This document shows positions 55,140-63,990 of a stretch of 64,000 bases of DNA, piece after piece. Below the pieces are notes generated by a model, which was not told where the DNA came from, did no database searches, and saw only the letters and a list, made by a program, of their open reading frames with translations. The DNA comes from Eisenibacter elegans DSM 3317 (lineage in GTDB: Bacteria > Bacteroidota > Bacteroidia > Cytophagales > Microscillaceae). The stretch spans positions 310,001-374,000 of the forward strand of contig NZ_AUMD01000019.1 of NCBI RefSeq assembly GCF_000430505.1, read 5' to 3'. Position 1 is the stretch's first letter. Each line of letters opens with the position of its first letter. The position numbers and the translations under genes are program-made.

Positions 55140-55328
55140 ATGACTCCAGAAGAGCAAGCTCAATTGGCGGCTCTCGAACAGCAGCTCAGGGCTTTCTTAG
55201 AAAGTTTTAGAGCCGATGTACAAGCCATCAAGCAGCAGATGCCGCCGCCACGCACTTCGTTACCGTTACAGCACCCACATCAGCCGCACAGCCTGCCGCC
55301 TTTGGGCAAATGGACTGCGGACGAGTAA
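55140..55328 (+). CDS. Hypothetical small coiled-coil protein, 62 aa
   Basis: From the ATG at 55140: a heptad-type helix (EEQAQLAALEQQLRAFLESF, RADVQAIKQQ) then a Pro/His-rich tail (PLQHPHQPHSLPPLGKWTAD). No family recognised. A strong terminator follows at once, which supports a real transcript. Short length keeps the confidence moderate. Confidence 0.5.
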   Translation: MTPEEQAQLAALEQQLRAFLESFRADVQAIKQQMPPPRTSLPLQHPHQPHSLPPLGKWTADE

Positions 55329-55334
55329 AACATC

Positions 55335-55361
55335 AGCCCTCTGCACCGCAGGGGGCTTTTT
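55335..55361 (+). terminator. Rho-independent terminator
   Basis: Ten-pair stem AGCCCTCTGC/GCAGGGGGCT (one G-T pair), loop ACC, then TTTTT. Confidence 0.85.
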
Positions 55362-55365
55362 GCTG

Positions 55366-55539
55366 TTATTGCTGCGCCTTCAGTGCCTCTATCTGCTTGC
55401 CGATAGCCTCGGCCTCAGCCGCTTTAGCATCGGCAGCCTTGCGGTCGGTATGGGAAAGCTTGTGCGACTCTTGCATCAAGCGGCTATACTGCGCTTGTAG
55501 TTTTTCGATGGGCGATTTTTTCTTGAATATTCCAAACAT
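55366..55539 (-). CDS. Lacal_2735-like small protein, 57 aa
   Basis: MFGIFKKKSPIEKLQAQYSR with LMQESHKLSHTDRKAADAKA matches the short Lacal_2735-type family of Bacteroidota, which has an M-FG-FKKKSP-EKL start and a helical body. Function unknown; cytoplasmic, charged, coiled-coil. The start at 55539 was chosen for the family N-terminus; the frame is open 51 codons further but that part has no support. Divergent from the M15 peptidase gene at 55588. Confidence 0.8.
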   Translation of the reverse strand: MFGIFKKKSPIEKLQAQYSRLMQESHKLSHTDRKAADAKAAEAEAIGKQIEALKAQQ

Positions 55540-55587
55540 AAGTATCTTGGGCTTTTGGTTTATATAACATCTAAAAACCCAACTTCT

Positions 55588-56346
55588 ATGTTCCGACAAA
55601 TGTTTTGGTACTGCCTCAGTCTGTGTTGTCTCTGCTGGAGTGGCATCAGCCCCACCCCTGCGCCTAACCCTCTGGCACAAAAGCTGGTACAAGCTTACCC
55701 CGATTTTTTATTGCGAGTAGAAGGAAACGAACTCATCTGGAAAGATGGTACCCGGATGTTGATTGACGACGGGCGAAGCAAAAGTTTTGAGCAGCGCCTA
55801 GCCAACGCCGACCTCAAAGACCAGCTCTCACAAACCTACCCCAAAGGATACCCCTATCCTACCCCTGCCCTCAACCAAGACCCCGGACGGATACGATGTG
55901 AAGCTTTTTTTAGGAAAATGTATGGCGCTAGCGAGCAAGCCGTGCGCCAACACCTCGTGGCTGTGCGCTGGTTGCCTTCTAGCATCAACAAAACCTTATA
56001 TGTAACCCAGCTCAACGGAGTGGCCGAGAAACTACAAGCTGTCGCCAATATACTCGACAAGCGCCCTCACCTACACCCATACCTCAACAACCCTGCGGGT
56101 ACATTTAACTGGCGTTTCGTCAGCGGCACACAAAACCTCAGCACCCACAGCTTCGGCATTGCCATTGATATCAATGTCAATTATTCGGACTATTGGCAGT
56201 GGGCACCCAAAGGCCAAGCACTGGTATACAAAAATCGGATTCCTTGGGAAATTGTGGAAGTCTTTGAGCAACACGGCTTTATATGGGGGGGCAAATGGTA
56301 TCACTACGACACCATGCACTTTGAGTATAGGCCGGAACTGTTATAA
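55588..56346 (+). CDS. M15 family metallopeptidase (D-alanyl-D-alanine carboxypeptidase-like)
   Basis: 252 residues from the ATG at 55588, with an N-terminal hydrophobic stretch (FRQMFWYCLSLCCLCWSG) that may be a signal peptide. The M15C zinc-site motifs are complete: STHSFGIAIDINVNY (SxHxxGxAxD) and GGKWYHYDTMHFEYRP (HFE region). It trims peptidoglycan stem peptides or related cell-wall dipeptides. Flanked by hypothetical genes; no lysis cassette or phage context was seen. Confidence 0.9.
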   Translation: MFRQMFWYCLSLCCLCWSGISPTPAPNPLAQKLVQAYPDFLLRVEGNELIWKDGTRMLIDDGRSKSFEQRLANADLKDQLSQTYPKGYPYPTPALNQDPGRIRCEAFFRKMYGASEQAVRQHLVAVRWLPSSINKTLYVTQLNGVAEKLQAVANILDKRPHLHPYLNNPAGTFNWRFVSGTQNLSTHSFGIAIDINVNYSDYWQWAPKGQALVYKNRIPWEIVEVFEQHGFIWGGKWYHYDTMHFEYRPELL

Positions 56347-56372
56347 TTTGGTCGAAAAAAAATTAGTTGTTT

Positions 56373-56402
56373 TTTGGTTTACCGATATTATTTGTACATT
56401 TG
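56373..56402 (+). promoter_or_regulatory. Promoter of the lipoprotein gene at 56469
   Basis: TTTG at 56373-56376, an 18-base spacer and TACATTTG at 56395-56402, a clean match to the Bacteroidota consensus. The start codon is 67 bases downstream. Confidence 0.6.
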
Positions 56403-56468
56403 TCGAATAATACGCAACACTCACCGAAAATATCTCGTACAAACCTATATACCAACAAGACAACCGTT

Positions 56469-57185
56469 ATGAGAAAGTTCTTTTATTTCATCTTACTCGC
56501 CGGCTTGGTATCAGCCTGCCAAAGCGGCGGAGAAACCAACGACAAAGACGCAACATCGGGCTTGAGTGAGGCCGGCGCAGTGTCTTGTTTGGCCAATCAA
56601 CAATCCAAATTAGAGCAATTGATGTCCAAGTCGTTTGTAGGCCAGTATGTCAGCCTAAGTGAAGACGCAACACTTAACACCTCTTCACATCAAGGTCCGC
56701 AAAATGGATATCTCAATAAAGCTATTTGGACTTGGACTTTGGGGGAGCGTACCGTAGAAGGGACGGCTGGCGTACGCTGGCGCGAAACAGAAAGTGGTTT
56801 TTTGGGCATCAGCGGGTTTACAACCTTTGTAGAAGGCTCATCTGTTGATGGTTATGATGGCGCAAGCGCCGCAGAGTATCTGTCTTTATTGTATCGGACA
56901 GAAGAGCGAGTGGCCGTGCGCCCGGTAGCACAAAACGATGATCTCCTCAGCCCACAAGAACGTGAAATAGCCAAAGGCCTAGAGAAACAAATCAGCTATA
57001 ATACCAAGATTTTGGATGTGCCCGAGGTAGGCGATGCAGCTCGATGGGATGTGCTCAATAAGACACTCTTGGTAGCCCATAAAAATGTACTCTTTGGCAT
57101 TCGCTCGCAAGTTGAAGCCGATGAGGAAGCCAATATAGCCCTAGCTGTGAAGATTGCTAGAGATTTGCTTAAAAAATGCCATTAA
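56469..57185 (+). CDS. Hypothetical lipoprotein, 238 aa
   Basis: Signal KFFYFILLAGLVSACQSGGE with lipobox VSAC. The mature protein has a central strand-rich part (LNKAIWTWTLGERTVEGTAG, RWRETESGFLGISGFTTFVE) and a helical C-terminus (EDEEANIALAVKIARDLLKK in part). No family recognised. The start at 56469 was chosen over an in-frame upstream methionine that lies in the promoter region. Ends with a strong terminator. Confidence 0.75.
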   Translation: MRKFFYFILLAGLVSACQSGGETNDKDATSGLSEAGAVSCLANQQSKLEQLMSKSFVGQYVSLSEDATLNTSSHQGPQNGYLNKAIWTWTLGERTVEGTAGVRWRETESGFLGISGFTTFVEGSSVDGYDGASAAEYLSLLYRTEERVAVRPVAQNDDLLSPQEREIAKGLEKQISYNTKILDVPEVGDAARWDVLNKTLLVAHKNVLFGIRSQVEADEEANIALAVKIARDLLKKCH

Positions 57186-57271
57186 AATACCTCCCATCCA
57201 CAACCGGCTTTTCTTTTACCAGCTATCTACTTATTCGACCTTTATAAACAGGTGTGTGTTTATATACCCGG

Positions 57272-57307
57272 AGTTCCGACGCCACTTGGCGATCGGAACT
57301 TTTTTTG
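57272..57307 (+). terminator. Rho-independent terminator
   Basis: Stem AGTTCCGA/TCGGAACT with an additional inner CGCC/GGCG pairing, then a run of seven T residues. Confidence 0.85.
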
Positions 57308-57357
57308 TGCCTGCGGTTAGGTAGCCCCTAAAAAACAGCCAACGGCATCAACAATCC

Positions 57358-57945
57358 CTAAACAGGCGTAGGGAGAATATTAGTTTTGAATAGCTTGATA
57401 GCAATGGCCAGCAAGATGATGCCAAAGACCTTGCGCAGGATATTAAGCCCTGATTTGCCCAGCCGCTGCCCAATAGGTTTGGAAAGCTTAAGCACCAAAT
57501 ACACAAACAACAGGTTGACGACTACCCCCACCATCACGTTGGCTTGCTCATACTCGGCTTTGAGCGAGATGAGCGTAGTCATTGTGCCGGCTCCAGCAAT
57601 GAGCGGAAAAGCCAAAGGAACAATCGTAGAAGTACTTTGCTCTTCGGCATCTTCTCTGAAAAGTGTGATGCCCAAGACCATCTCGATACCCAAAGCAAAA
57701 ATAATGATAGAGCCAGCTACGGCAAAGGAGGCGATATCAATCCCAAAAAGCTTTAAAATAGAATCCCCCAAAAACAAAAAAACAAACATCAGTACCCCCG
57801 CCACAATGGTCGCCTTCTCTGATTCAATATGCCCTTGGCGCTTCTGGATGTCCAAAATAATGGGGATAGAACCCAAAATATCAATCACCGAAAAAAGTAC
57901 TAGAGATACCGACATAATCTCTTTGAAGTTGAACATATCCAGCAT
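57358..57945 (-). CDS. MarC family (UPF0056) integral membrane protein
   Basis: 195 residues with about six membrane helices. The family N-terminus SVSLVLFSVIDILGSIPIIL and the conserved VPLAFPLIAGAGTMTTLISL are both present. Despite the name, a multiple-antibiotic-resistance role for MarC proteins is not established; function unknown. Divergent from the Smr protein gene across 140 bases. Confidence 0.9.
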   Translation of the reverse strand: MLDMFNFKEIMSVSLVLFSVIDILGSIPIILDIQKRQGHIESEKATIVAGVLMFVFLFLGDSILKLFGIDIASFAVAGSIIIFALGIEMVLGITLFREDAEEQSTSTIVPLAFPLIAGAGTMTTLISLKAEYEQANVMVGVVVNLLFVYLVLKLSKPIGQRLGKSGLNILRKVFGIILLAIAIKLFKTNILPTPV

Positions 57946-58085
57946 AACTTAATTTTGTGCTAACTTTGCTTATATTATTGTTTTTAGTTGTGCGCTTGGC
58001 GCAGCACAAATATAATGGTTAATTATCGGAATGGCTCATTGAGCATCCAAATACCCCCTGTATCACACTCAAACCCTATAAAAAT

Positions 58086-59120
58086 ATGAATATCGGAGAC
58101 CGCGTACGCCTTTTACACGGGCGCGAAGAAGGAGTTATCACCCGCTTGATAGACCCAAAGCTGGTAGAAGTAGAAATAGAAGATGGTTTTACGATTCCTG
58201 TACTCAAAACCGAACTGGTAACCATTGCCAAAGAAGAAGGAGAGCGATTTGGTACACCCAACAAAGAAGCCAGCAGCCCTAAGGAAGCCGCCAAGCCTCA
58301 GGTAATGAGCCAAAAGGGCTTTTATGCGGCTTTTGTGCCTGTAAATGATAAGCAGCTTTCGCTATACCTTATCAATAATACGGATTATGACCTCTGCCTG
58401 AGTGTGTCCGAAGAACGTGATAGCCTACACAATGGCCTCTATGCAGGCGTTTTGGGTAAACGCAAAACCCAAAAAGTACACAGCCTCTCGCTCGACCAGT
58501 TTGAGCAATGGGGAGTGTTTGTTTTCCAAGCACTTTATTTTGCTATGGGCAAACATCAACACAAAACCCCCTTTTATCGCAAGCTCAAGTGTAAGGCCAA
58601 CAGTTTTTTCAAGAGCAAGAAAGAAGCACCTATCTTGGGTAAGCAGGCCTATACCCTACAGCTCGACCGTGAGGATAGCCCTTGGCAAGTGCAGGTAGAC
58701 ATACAGGTACACCTTAGCGATGAGGAAGCCCCAACCCAACCAAGCGTAGACCCCATACGCCTAAGAGAGCAACTGTTGGCTCCCAATAGCTTGACTGATG
58801 AACTGGTAGTCCCTCAGAGTAGCTCCAAAGCCGCCACACACAATCTCAAGGAGGTTGATCTCCATATCGAAAAGTTGACACCACACTACGCTAAAATGAA
58901 CAATGCGGAGATGCTGACCCTACAGCTCGATACTTTTGAGCGCTACCTAGACCAAGCCATTGCTGCCGGAATAACAGAGCTGGTTTTCATACACGGTGTA
59001 GGCAACGGCAAACTACGTCAAGAGATTCACCGCCGCCTAAGCAAGCATCCTCATATCCGCCATTACCAAGACGCAAAGCGCGAAAAATTTGGCTATGGCG
59101 CTACTTTAGTGGCTATCTAG
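58086..59120 (+). CDS. DUF2027 and Smr domain protein
   Basis: 344 residues. The N-terminal region (NIGDRVRLLHGREEGVITRL, FTIPVLKTELVTI) is a KOW-like strand pattern, the middle is the Bacteroidota DUF2027 region, and the C-terminus is a Smr domain: EVDLHIEKLTPHYAKMNNAE, VFIHGVGNGKLRQEIHRRLS. The HGxGxGxLR loop is intact, which in MutS2-like and Smr proteins is associated with RNA or DNA nicking. The target here is not known, and the combination is common in Cytophagales and relatives. Confidence 0.92.
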   Translation: MNIGDRVRLLHGREEGVITRLIDPKLVEVEIEDGFTIPVLKTELVTIAKEEGERFGTPNKEASSPKEAAKPQVMSQKGFYAAFVPVNDKQLSLYLINNTDYDLCLSVSEERDSLHNGLYAGVLGKRKTQKVHSLSLDQFEQWGVFVFQALYFAMGKHQHKTPFYRKLKCKANSFFKSKKEAPILGKQAYTLQLDREDSPWQVQVDIQVHLSDEEAPTQPSVDPIRLREQLLAPNSLTDELVVPQSSSKAATHNLKEVDLHIEKLTPHYAKMNNAEMLTLQLDTFERYLDQAIAAGITELVFIHGVGNGKLRQEIHRRLSKHPHIRHYQDAKREKFGYGATLVAI

Positions 59121-59145
59121 TGAAATAGCGCCTTTTGGCCGCAGA

Positions 59146-59172
59146 CCTATAAGGTTTTGAAAACCTTATAGG
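59146..59172. repeat. Perfect 27-bp palindrome (REP-like or bidirectional terminator)
   Basis: CCTATAAGGTTTT and AAAACCTTATAGG around a single G, between the convergent Smr and TatC genes. It can terminate both transcripts; the very short loop also fits a REP or binding site. Confidence 0.7.
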
Positions 59173-59239
59173 TTGCTCAGAAATAGTAAAACTTCGCTCA
59201 GGCACACCCTCATATATTGGTGTCTTGTCGGTATCCTCA

Positions 59240-60133
59240 TCATTCAGTAGTAGACATTCCCAAAGATTTGATACGCTTGCGTTCGACACGTGCCGTAATA
59301 CTGATACTGATTTCGTAGAGCACACTCAAGGGCAGAAAAATCAATACTTGGCTGAACATGTCCGGAGGGGTCAACACCGCCGCGACCACTAAGATAATCA
59401 CAATGGCATGGCGGCGATAAGTACGTAAAAATGCGGCGCTAATAAGCCCCGCCGCAGCCAAAAAATAGACAAATACCGGCAGCTGAAACAAGATAGCAGA
59501 AGCCAGCACAATGCTCGTCAGGGTAGATACATAGGAGATGATATCAAACTCATTGATGATAGAAGGATCGAGGGTATAGCCTGCCAAAAAGTTGATAGAC
59601 AAGGGCGAGATGATATAATAGCCAAACAACACGCCCAGAATAAACAACAGGCTGACAAAAAAAGTAGCGCCACGGGCGGCCTTCTGTTCGGCAGGATAAA
59701 GACCAGGGCGTATAAAGCTCCATATTTCCCAAAAAGCATAAGGGAATGCTAGAATAAGGCCGATGACCGCCGAGGAGGTCAAGTGCATCATAAACTGACC
59801 TGCCATCTGTCGGCTTTGAATCGTAAAGTTGAGTTGATTGATACACAGCGCCTTAGTTTGTAATAATTCGCTTAGTTGGCAGAGCGCTTGATAAGTCCAA
59901 AAATCTGTGCGCGAAGGTCCCAAAATCACCACCCCAAATACAAAAGGCTTGGCCAAAAAAGCGGCAATGCCAAACACAAAAATGGCAGCGCCAGAGCGGA
60001 TGAGGTGCCAACGCAGCTCTTCGAGGTGGTCAATGAAGCTCATTTCTTTCTCAGTAGTAGCCGCCTCTTGGCGGTTTTGGCGTAGGGCTTGGGCTACGTG
60101 TCCTATCAGTCCTAGTTTGGCAGGTTGTTTCAT
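59240..60133 (-). CDS. tatC: Twin-arginine translocase subunit TatC
   Basis: The core receptor of the Tat pathway, which exports folded proteins with twin-arginine signals. 297 residues with six membrane helices. The motifs EMSFIDHLEELRWHLIRS, FPYAFWEIWSFIRPGLYPAE and the LTPPDMFSQVLIFLPLSVLY stretch are characteristic. The start at 60133 (MKQPAKLGLIGHVAQ) was preferred; a methionine at 60043 (MSFIDHLEELRWHL) is an alternative nearer the usual family N-terminus. The frame is open further up without support. No tatA/B gene is adjacent in the window. Confidence 0.95.
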   Translation of the reverse strand: MKQPAKLGLIGHVAQALRQNRQEAATTEKEMSFIDHLEELRWHLIRSGAAIFVFGIAAFLAKPFVFGVVILGPSRTDFWTYQALCQLSELLQTKALCINQLNFTIQSRQMAGQFMMHLTSSAVIGLILAFPYAFWEIWSFIRPGLYPAEQKAARGATFFVSLLFILGVLFGYYIISPLSINFLAGYTLDPSIINEFDIISYVSTLTSIVLASAILFQLPVFVYFLAAAGLISAAFLRTYRRHAIVIILVVAAVLTPPDMFSQVLIFLPLSVLYEISISITARVERKRIKSLGMSTTE

Positions 60134-60179
60134 ATATTTTTGGGCGGAAATCAAGTAGACTACAAAGTTACACAATGCC

Positions 60180-60215
60180 TTTGGAGTAAAAAAGCGCTCA
60201 TAAACCCTATCTTTG
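60180..60215 (+). promoter_or_regulatory. Candidate promoter of the SMR transporter gene
   Basis: TATCTTTG at 60208-60215 matches TAnnTTTG, 21 bases before the ATG; TTTG at 60180-60183 is 24 bases upstream, slightly longer than the usual spacing. Confidence 0.45.
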
Positions 60216-60235
60216 CAACGCAAAACAAAACAAAG

Positions 60236-60568
60236 ATGATTAGTTGGATTTATTTGGTCATAGCCGGGCTTTTCGAGACCGGGTTTGCTACCTGCCTCGG
60301 CAAGGCACAAGAAAGCGAAGGAGCTACAGCGATTTATTGGTATGTAGGGTTTGCGCTCTGCCTAACGGTGAGTATGCTGCTTTTATGGAAAGCTACCCAA
60401 GTACTGCCTATCGGCACTGCTTATGCCGTCTGGACGGGCATTGGCGCAGTAGGAACGGTGGTGATGGGAATTTGGCTTTTTGCAGAGCCGGTGGCCTTTT
60501 GGCGAATGTTTTTCTTGGCGACGCTTATTGCTTCTATCATCGGGCTGAAAGCCGTTACGAAGGGTTAG
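60236..60568 (+). CDS. Small multidrug resistance (SMR) transporter, SugE/Gdx-like
   Basis: 110 residues with four membrane helices. The single conserved glutamate of the family is E14 in IAGLFETGFATCLGK, which couples proton exchange to substrate export. KATQVLPIGTAYAVWTGIGA is the family signature in helix 3. The sequence looks closer to the guanidinium/quaternary ammonium (Gdx/SugE) branch than to EmrE, but that needs a tree. The ATG at 60236 is the family start. Divergent from tatC. Confidence 0.93.
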   Translation: MISWIYLVIAGLFETGFATCLGKAQESEGATAIYWYVGFALCLTVSMLLLWKATQVLPIGTAYAVWTGIGAVGTVVMGIWLFAEPVAFWRMFFLATLIASIIGLKAVTKG

Positions 60569-60616
60569 CACTGGTGGTTGTATGTTCCTACACATCCACT
60601 GAATTAAAGACTTATT

Positions 60617-60749
60617 CACGCCACTGGATATTTTTCAAATCCCACAGTTAATACTACAGGCTAAGTCTTATTTTACCCCCAAAATAAGGTCTGAGCTTGT
60701 CTTGGAGCTGGAACTCCGAGCTACTTTTCCAAAAATGTCCAGAGGCCTG
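60617..60749 (+). repeat. MITE-like element, family 1, copy D
   Basis: About 133 bp from CACGCCACTGGATATTTTT at the left to the decayed end CCAAAAATGTCCAGAGGCCTG at the right. Inside are CCCACAGTTAATACTACAGG, the block GGCTAAGTCTTATTTTACCC, and a second palindromic stem around CTTGGAGCTGGAACTCCGAG. Its left end is identical to the right end of copy A. Confidence 0.7.
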
Positions 60750-60903
60750 GGCTTTGCATAATCAAGCAAAGATTAGTGATGGGAAATATAGCGTCTAAAA
60801 ATCATATTTCTATCGAATTATGAGCTTAGGGGTTTTATTTTGGTGTCAATGAGCCGTGTTTTAAACCATCACTTACTATTTTTGTTCCAAAGAGACTACC
60901 CCT

Positions 60904-61743
60904 ATGGCGATTAGACATTCCCAAGCCCACCAATACGATGCAGTACATTTTTTTGAATTTGGCTATAGCCCTTCCCGACTTTTGCCTTTTCTAAAGGTAC
61001 ACTGTTATTGGCTCGACGGTGTATTAATTGATACCGCACAACGCCGGATGCAGCCTCAGGTGTTGTCGGCCTTACAGTCGTTGCCTATACATAGCATCTT
61101 GCTCACCCACTACCACGAAGACCACTCGGGCAATGCCGCCGCACTCTCCCAACAAACCCAAGCGCCTGTGTATGCCGGGATGCTTACTCAGCAGTTGATG
61201 CAGGATTTGCCTCCCATACTCCCTTATCAACATTGGGCTTTTGGGGCGGCAACACCGCTGACAGACATACAGCCCCTACCTGAAGTCATCGAAACGGAAC
61301 ACTATCGGCTGGAACCGCTTTTTTGCCCCGGCCATTCCCCCGACCACTACGCATTTCTGGAGCCCTCACAAGGTTGGCTCTTTGCCGGAGATTTGTTCTT
61401 GGGTAAATTAAAATACACCCGCCGCGACGAAAACCCCAAAGAATTGATGGCTTCTATCGAACGGGTGCTGCAATATGATTTTGACGTGCTTTTTTGTGCC
61501 CACAATCCTCGTCTCACCCAAGGCAAACAAGCCTTGGCCGAAAAACTAGCCTACCTACAAGCGCTGCGCGAAGAAGCCAATTATTGGCACCGCAAAGGTT
61601 ATGGTCTGAGCGCTATCCAACGTAAGGTCAAGCTGCCCGACAGCCTCTTCGTCCGCCTGTGGACTTGGGACGATGTACGGGCGCGCTATCTCATTCAGGG
61701 GCTGCTGGATGCGCCCATAACAGCGCTTATCGCCGCCAGTTAG
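60904..61743 (+). CDS. Metallo-beta-lactamase-fold hydrolase
   Basis: 279 residues with the zinc-binding motif HYHEDH (H69, H71, D73, H74) in ILLTHYHEDHSGNAAAL, followed by CPGHSPDHYAF and LFAGDLFLGK, which supply the later metal-ligand positions, and CAHNPR. The family includes glyoxalase-II-like and lactonase-like hydrolases; nothing here fixes the substrate. Cytoplasmic. The C-terminal KRKVKLPDS-type part resembles the winged-helix tail of these proteins. Overlaps the convergent outer-membrane gene by 17 bases. Confidence 0.9.
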   Translation: MAIRHSQAHQYDAVHFFEFGYSPSRLLPFLKVHCYWLDGVLIDTAQRRMQPQVLSALQSLPIHSILLTHYHEDHSGNAAALSQQTQAPVYAGMLTQQLMQDLPPILPYQHWAFGAATPLTDIQPLPEVIETEHYRLEPLFCPGHSPDHYAFLEPSQGWLFAGDLFLGKLKYTRRDENPKELMASIERVLQYDFDVLFCAHNPRLTQGKQALAEKLAYLQALREEANYWHRKGYGLSAIQRKVKLPDSLFVRLWTWDDVRARYLIQGLLDAPITALIAAS

Positions 61744-62611
61744 AGATGGTAAAACCTATCGTCCAACGGGTATCGTTATTTTTACGGCCTTCTACTACCA
61801 CACTCTCAAAAGAGTTTTCGATGGCTGTCTGGATGGCAAAATAAGCTGAGAGGGGCAACTCCAACGAAGCGATGCCATTCCAACGAAAGTTATCCTTATC
61901 GAGGGCAGGCTGTAAAAAGGCTATGTGTCTGAAGATGAGCTTGTTGGAAAAAAATCGGTATTCCCCTTTGATACGGGTAGAATTACGCCATACGCTGATG
62001 TCTTCACGCTCCGGGGAGTCAAAATCAGTAGTTTCGTACATAATGGCATTGCTGATAGAAAACTTGTAGTTGTTCGTTTTGATAATCCGCCAAGCCAAGC
62101 CCGCCCCGGCAAGATAACGCAGTTTGATTTTACGCAAGTTGCTCACCTCTCCAAAGCCAAAGGCAATGCCATAAAAGCGGCGTTCGTGAAAAATCCCCAC
62201 GTTGAGATCAGTACTATAATCTCGCTCAGCCAGTACTCCTGCTTGACTGCCGTATACATAGCGGGGGCTCATATCAAAGCTAAAGACCGACCCGGGGCGC
62301 TCATAAGATAAGCTAAGGCCTGTTTCGACCAATATCCGTTCAATGTTTCCGGCAGTAGCCAAGCCTCGTCCTGTAAAGCGTGCGCGCAAGTTGGGGTTGG
62401 GCTTCACCACTTGTGTCTGTACGGTGTTGAGTGTAGTATTGCTCGCTGGGTCGGCCTGCAAGGTCCGTATCACTTGTTGGAGAGAGTCGATTTGGCGCAG
62501 CGCCAAACTGTCTGTGGTTTGGGCTAGAATAGCCTGAGGTATCAACCCAAAACAAAACAACGCTGCCAAATAGTGGAGCGTATTGTTTACCAAAGTATGT
62601 GTGTGTCTCAT
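61727..62611 (-). CDS. Outer-membrane beta-barrel-like (DUF481-type) protein
   Basis: 294 residues with a signal peptide (YLAALFCFGLIPQAILAQ). After a short coiled coil (LALRQIDSLQQVIRTLQADP) come alternating strands (GLSLSYERPGSVFSFDMSPR, FHERRFYGIAFGFGEVSNLR, KLRYLAGAGLAWRIIKTNNY) ending in RWTIGFTISNWRR, fitting a small outer-membrane barrel of the DUF481 type. The C-terminal residue is Arg, not the usual Phe. No function assigned. Overlaps the MBL gene tail to tail. Confidence 0.8.
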   Translation of the reverse strand: MRHTHTLVNNTLHYLAALFCFGLIPQAILAQTTDSLALRQIDSLQQVIRTLQADPASNTTLNTVQTQVVKPNPNLRARFTGRGLATAGNIERILVETGLSLSYERPGSVFSFDMSPRYVYGSQAGVLAERDYSTDLNVGIFHERRFYGIAFGFGEVSNLRKIKLRYLAGAGLAWRIIKTNNYKFSISNAIMYETTDFDSPEREDISVWRNSTRIKGEYRFFSNKLIFRHIAFLQPALDKDNFRWNGIASLELPLSAYFAIQTAIENSFESVVVEGRKNNDTRWTIGFTISNWRR

Positions 62612-62940
62612 TGTGAGTATATGATGGGGTAAAAATTAGCAACAAGCAAACATACGCAACAGCCCCGTGCGAGTTGGGGCTTAATGTGTGCTAATTTACC
62701 AATCCCCTACTTGCGTTTATGAAGCAGCCCAAGCAATTCAAGAAGGCCGCCTGCCCGACAACGGTTTGTGGGATACTCAAGAAAAAGGAATGGAAGCCAA
62801 AAAAACTGGTATCTGATAGAGATATAGTTCGTTTTTTATCTCACCAAGCCAAGAAAAAATTATCTTTACCCTCATACCAACCTTCATACATAGGCTGCGT
62901 ATGTGCTTAGGCGTTGCTCCCACACCAAACCCAGAACAAT
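62612..62940. other. Spacer with two small questionable frames
   Basis: About 330 bases upstream of the patatin gene. A 42-codon GTG frame at 62688-62816 reads VYEAAQAIQEGRLPDNGLWD in part, which is protein-like. An overlapping 63-codon frame from the ATG at 62719 is less so. Neither has a recognised family, so no gene is called. Confidence 0.3.
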
Positions 62941-63990
62941 ATGAACCGCAACAAAAAACTAACCCGCATCCTTTCTATCGATGGCGGAGGAATTCGAGGA
63001 ATTTTACCCGGGCAAGTCCTTGTAGCGCTTGAAAATAAGCTGCGCCTGCGCACAGGCAATCCTGATGCCCGTTTGGCTGATTTTTTTGACCTTCTGGCCG
63101 GCACTAGCACTGGTGGTATCCTGACCTGTCTCTTGCTTACTCCCAGCACGGAAGTGCCTAGCCGCCCACGTTTTGGGGCTGAGGAGGCCGTGGCGCTCTA
63201 TCTCCAAAATGGAAGTGCCATTTTTGATGTACCGTTGTGGCACGGGCTACGTACTGTTCGGGGGATTCTGAATGCACGCTACCCTGCTAAGGCCATTGAA
63301 TCTGTAATACAAGGATATCTGGGAGACCTAAAACTGAGCGAGTTGGTCAAGCCTTGTTTGATTACTTCATACGATGTACAGCGCTGCCGACCTAAGTTTT
63401 TTACACAACACAACGCTCTAGAAGGGCTAAAACGAGGCAATTTAGGCCACGATTTTTACGTTCGTGAGGTTGCCCGTGCGACCTCTGCCGCACCTACTTA
63501 TTTTCCGGCAGCCAATGTAACTTCACTTTCGGGAGTGCACTACCCGCTGATAGACGGGGGTATTTTTGCCAATAACCCTACGCTCTGTGCGTATGCCGAA
63601 GCGCGGCAAATGGATTTTGGGGAGGAGAAAATACACCCCAACGCAGCCGATATGCTGATTCTTTCGCTCGGAACAGGCAATAACTCTACTTCGTATGAAT
63701 ACCAAAAGATCCGAAATTGGGGTATTGCAGAATGGATTCAGCCGCTAATAGACATGATGATGAATGGGGTGTCACAAACGGTTGATTATCAGCTCCGACA
63801 GATGTACGACGCCGTCGGTACACCCCATCAGTACATCCGTATAGACCCCATCTTTGGTGATGCCAAGCCTAGTATGGACGATGCCTCCGAACAAAACCTG
63901 AAGGCCTTGGCCGCCGCCGGCATTGAAACCGCCGAAATTCACGATGCTACCCTCGACCGTGTCGTAGATATGCTTATTGCCAATGCCTGA
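62941..63990 (+). CDS. Patatin-like phospholipase
   Basis: 349 residues from the ATG at 62941 (MNRNKKLTRILSIDGGGIRG). The oxyanion loop GGGIRG (15-20), nucleophile elbow GTSTGG with S56, and the aspartate in PLIDGGIFANNPT form the Ser/Asp dyad of patatin lipases. Members hydrolyse membrane phospholipids; some work as effectors in anti-phage (CBASS) operons, but no cyclase or sensor gene is visible before the window ends ten bases later. A general lipid hydrolase is equally likely. Confidence 0.93.
   Translation: MNRNKKLTRILSIDGGGIRGILPGQVLVALENKLRLRTGNPDARLADFFDLLAGTSTGGILTCLLLTPSTEVPSRPRFGAEEAVALYLQNGSAIFDVPLWHGLRTVRGILNARYPAKAIESVIQGYLGDLKLSELVKPCLITSYDVQRCRPKFFTQHNALEGLKRGNLGHDFYVREVARATSAAPTYFPAANVTSLSGVHYPLIDGGIFANNPTLCAYAEARQMDFGEEKIHPNAADMLILSLGTGNNSTSYEYQKIRNWGIAEWIQPLIDMMMNGVSQTVDYQLRQMYDAVGTPHQYIRIDPIFGDAKPSMDDASEQNLKALAAAGIETAEIHDATLDRVVDMLIANA

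Noticed and set aside
62688-62910. Small frames before the patatin gene
   Set aside because: Two overlapping frames compete, neither has a known family, and one lacks an ATG.
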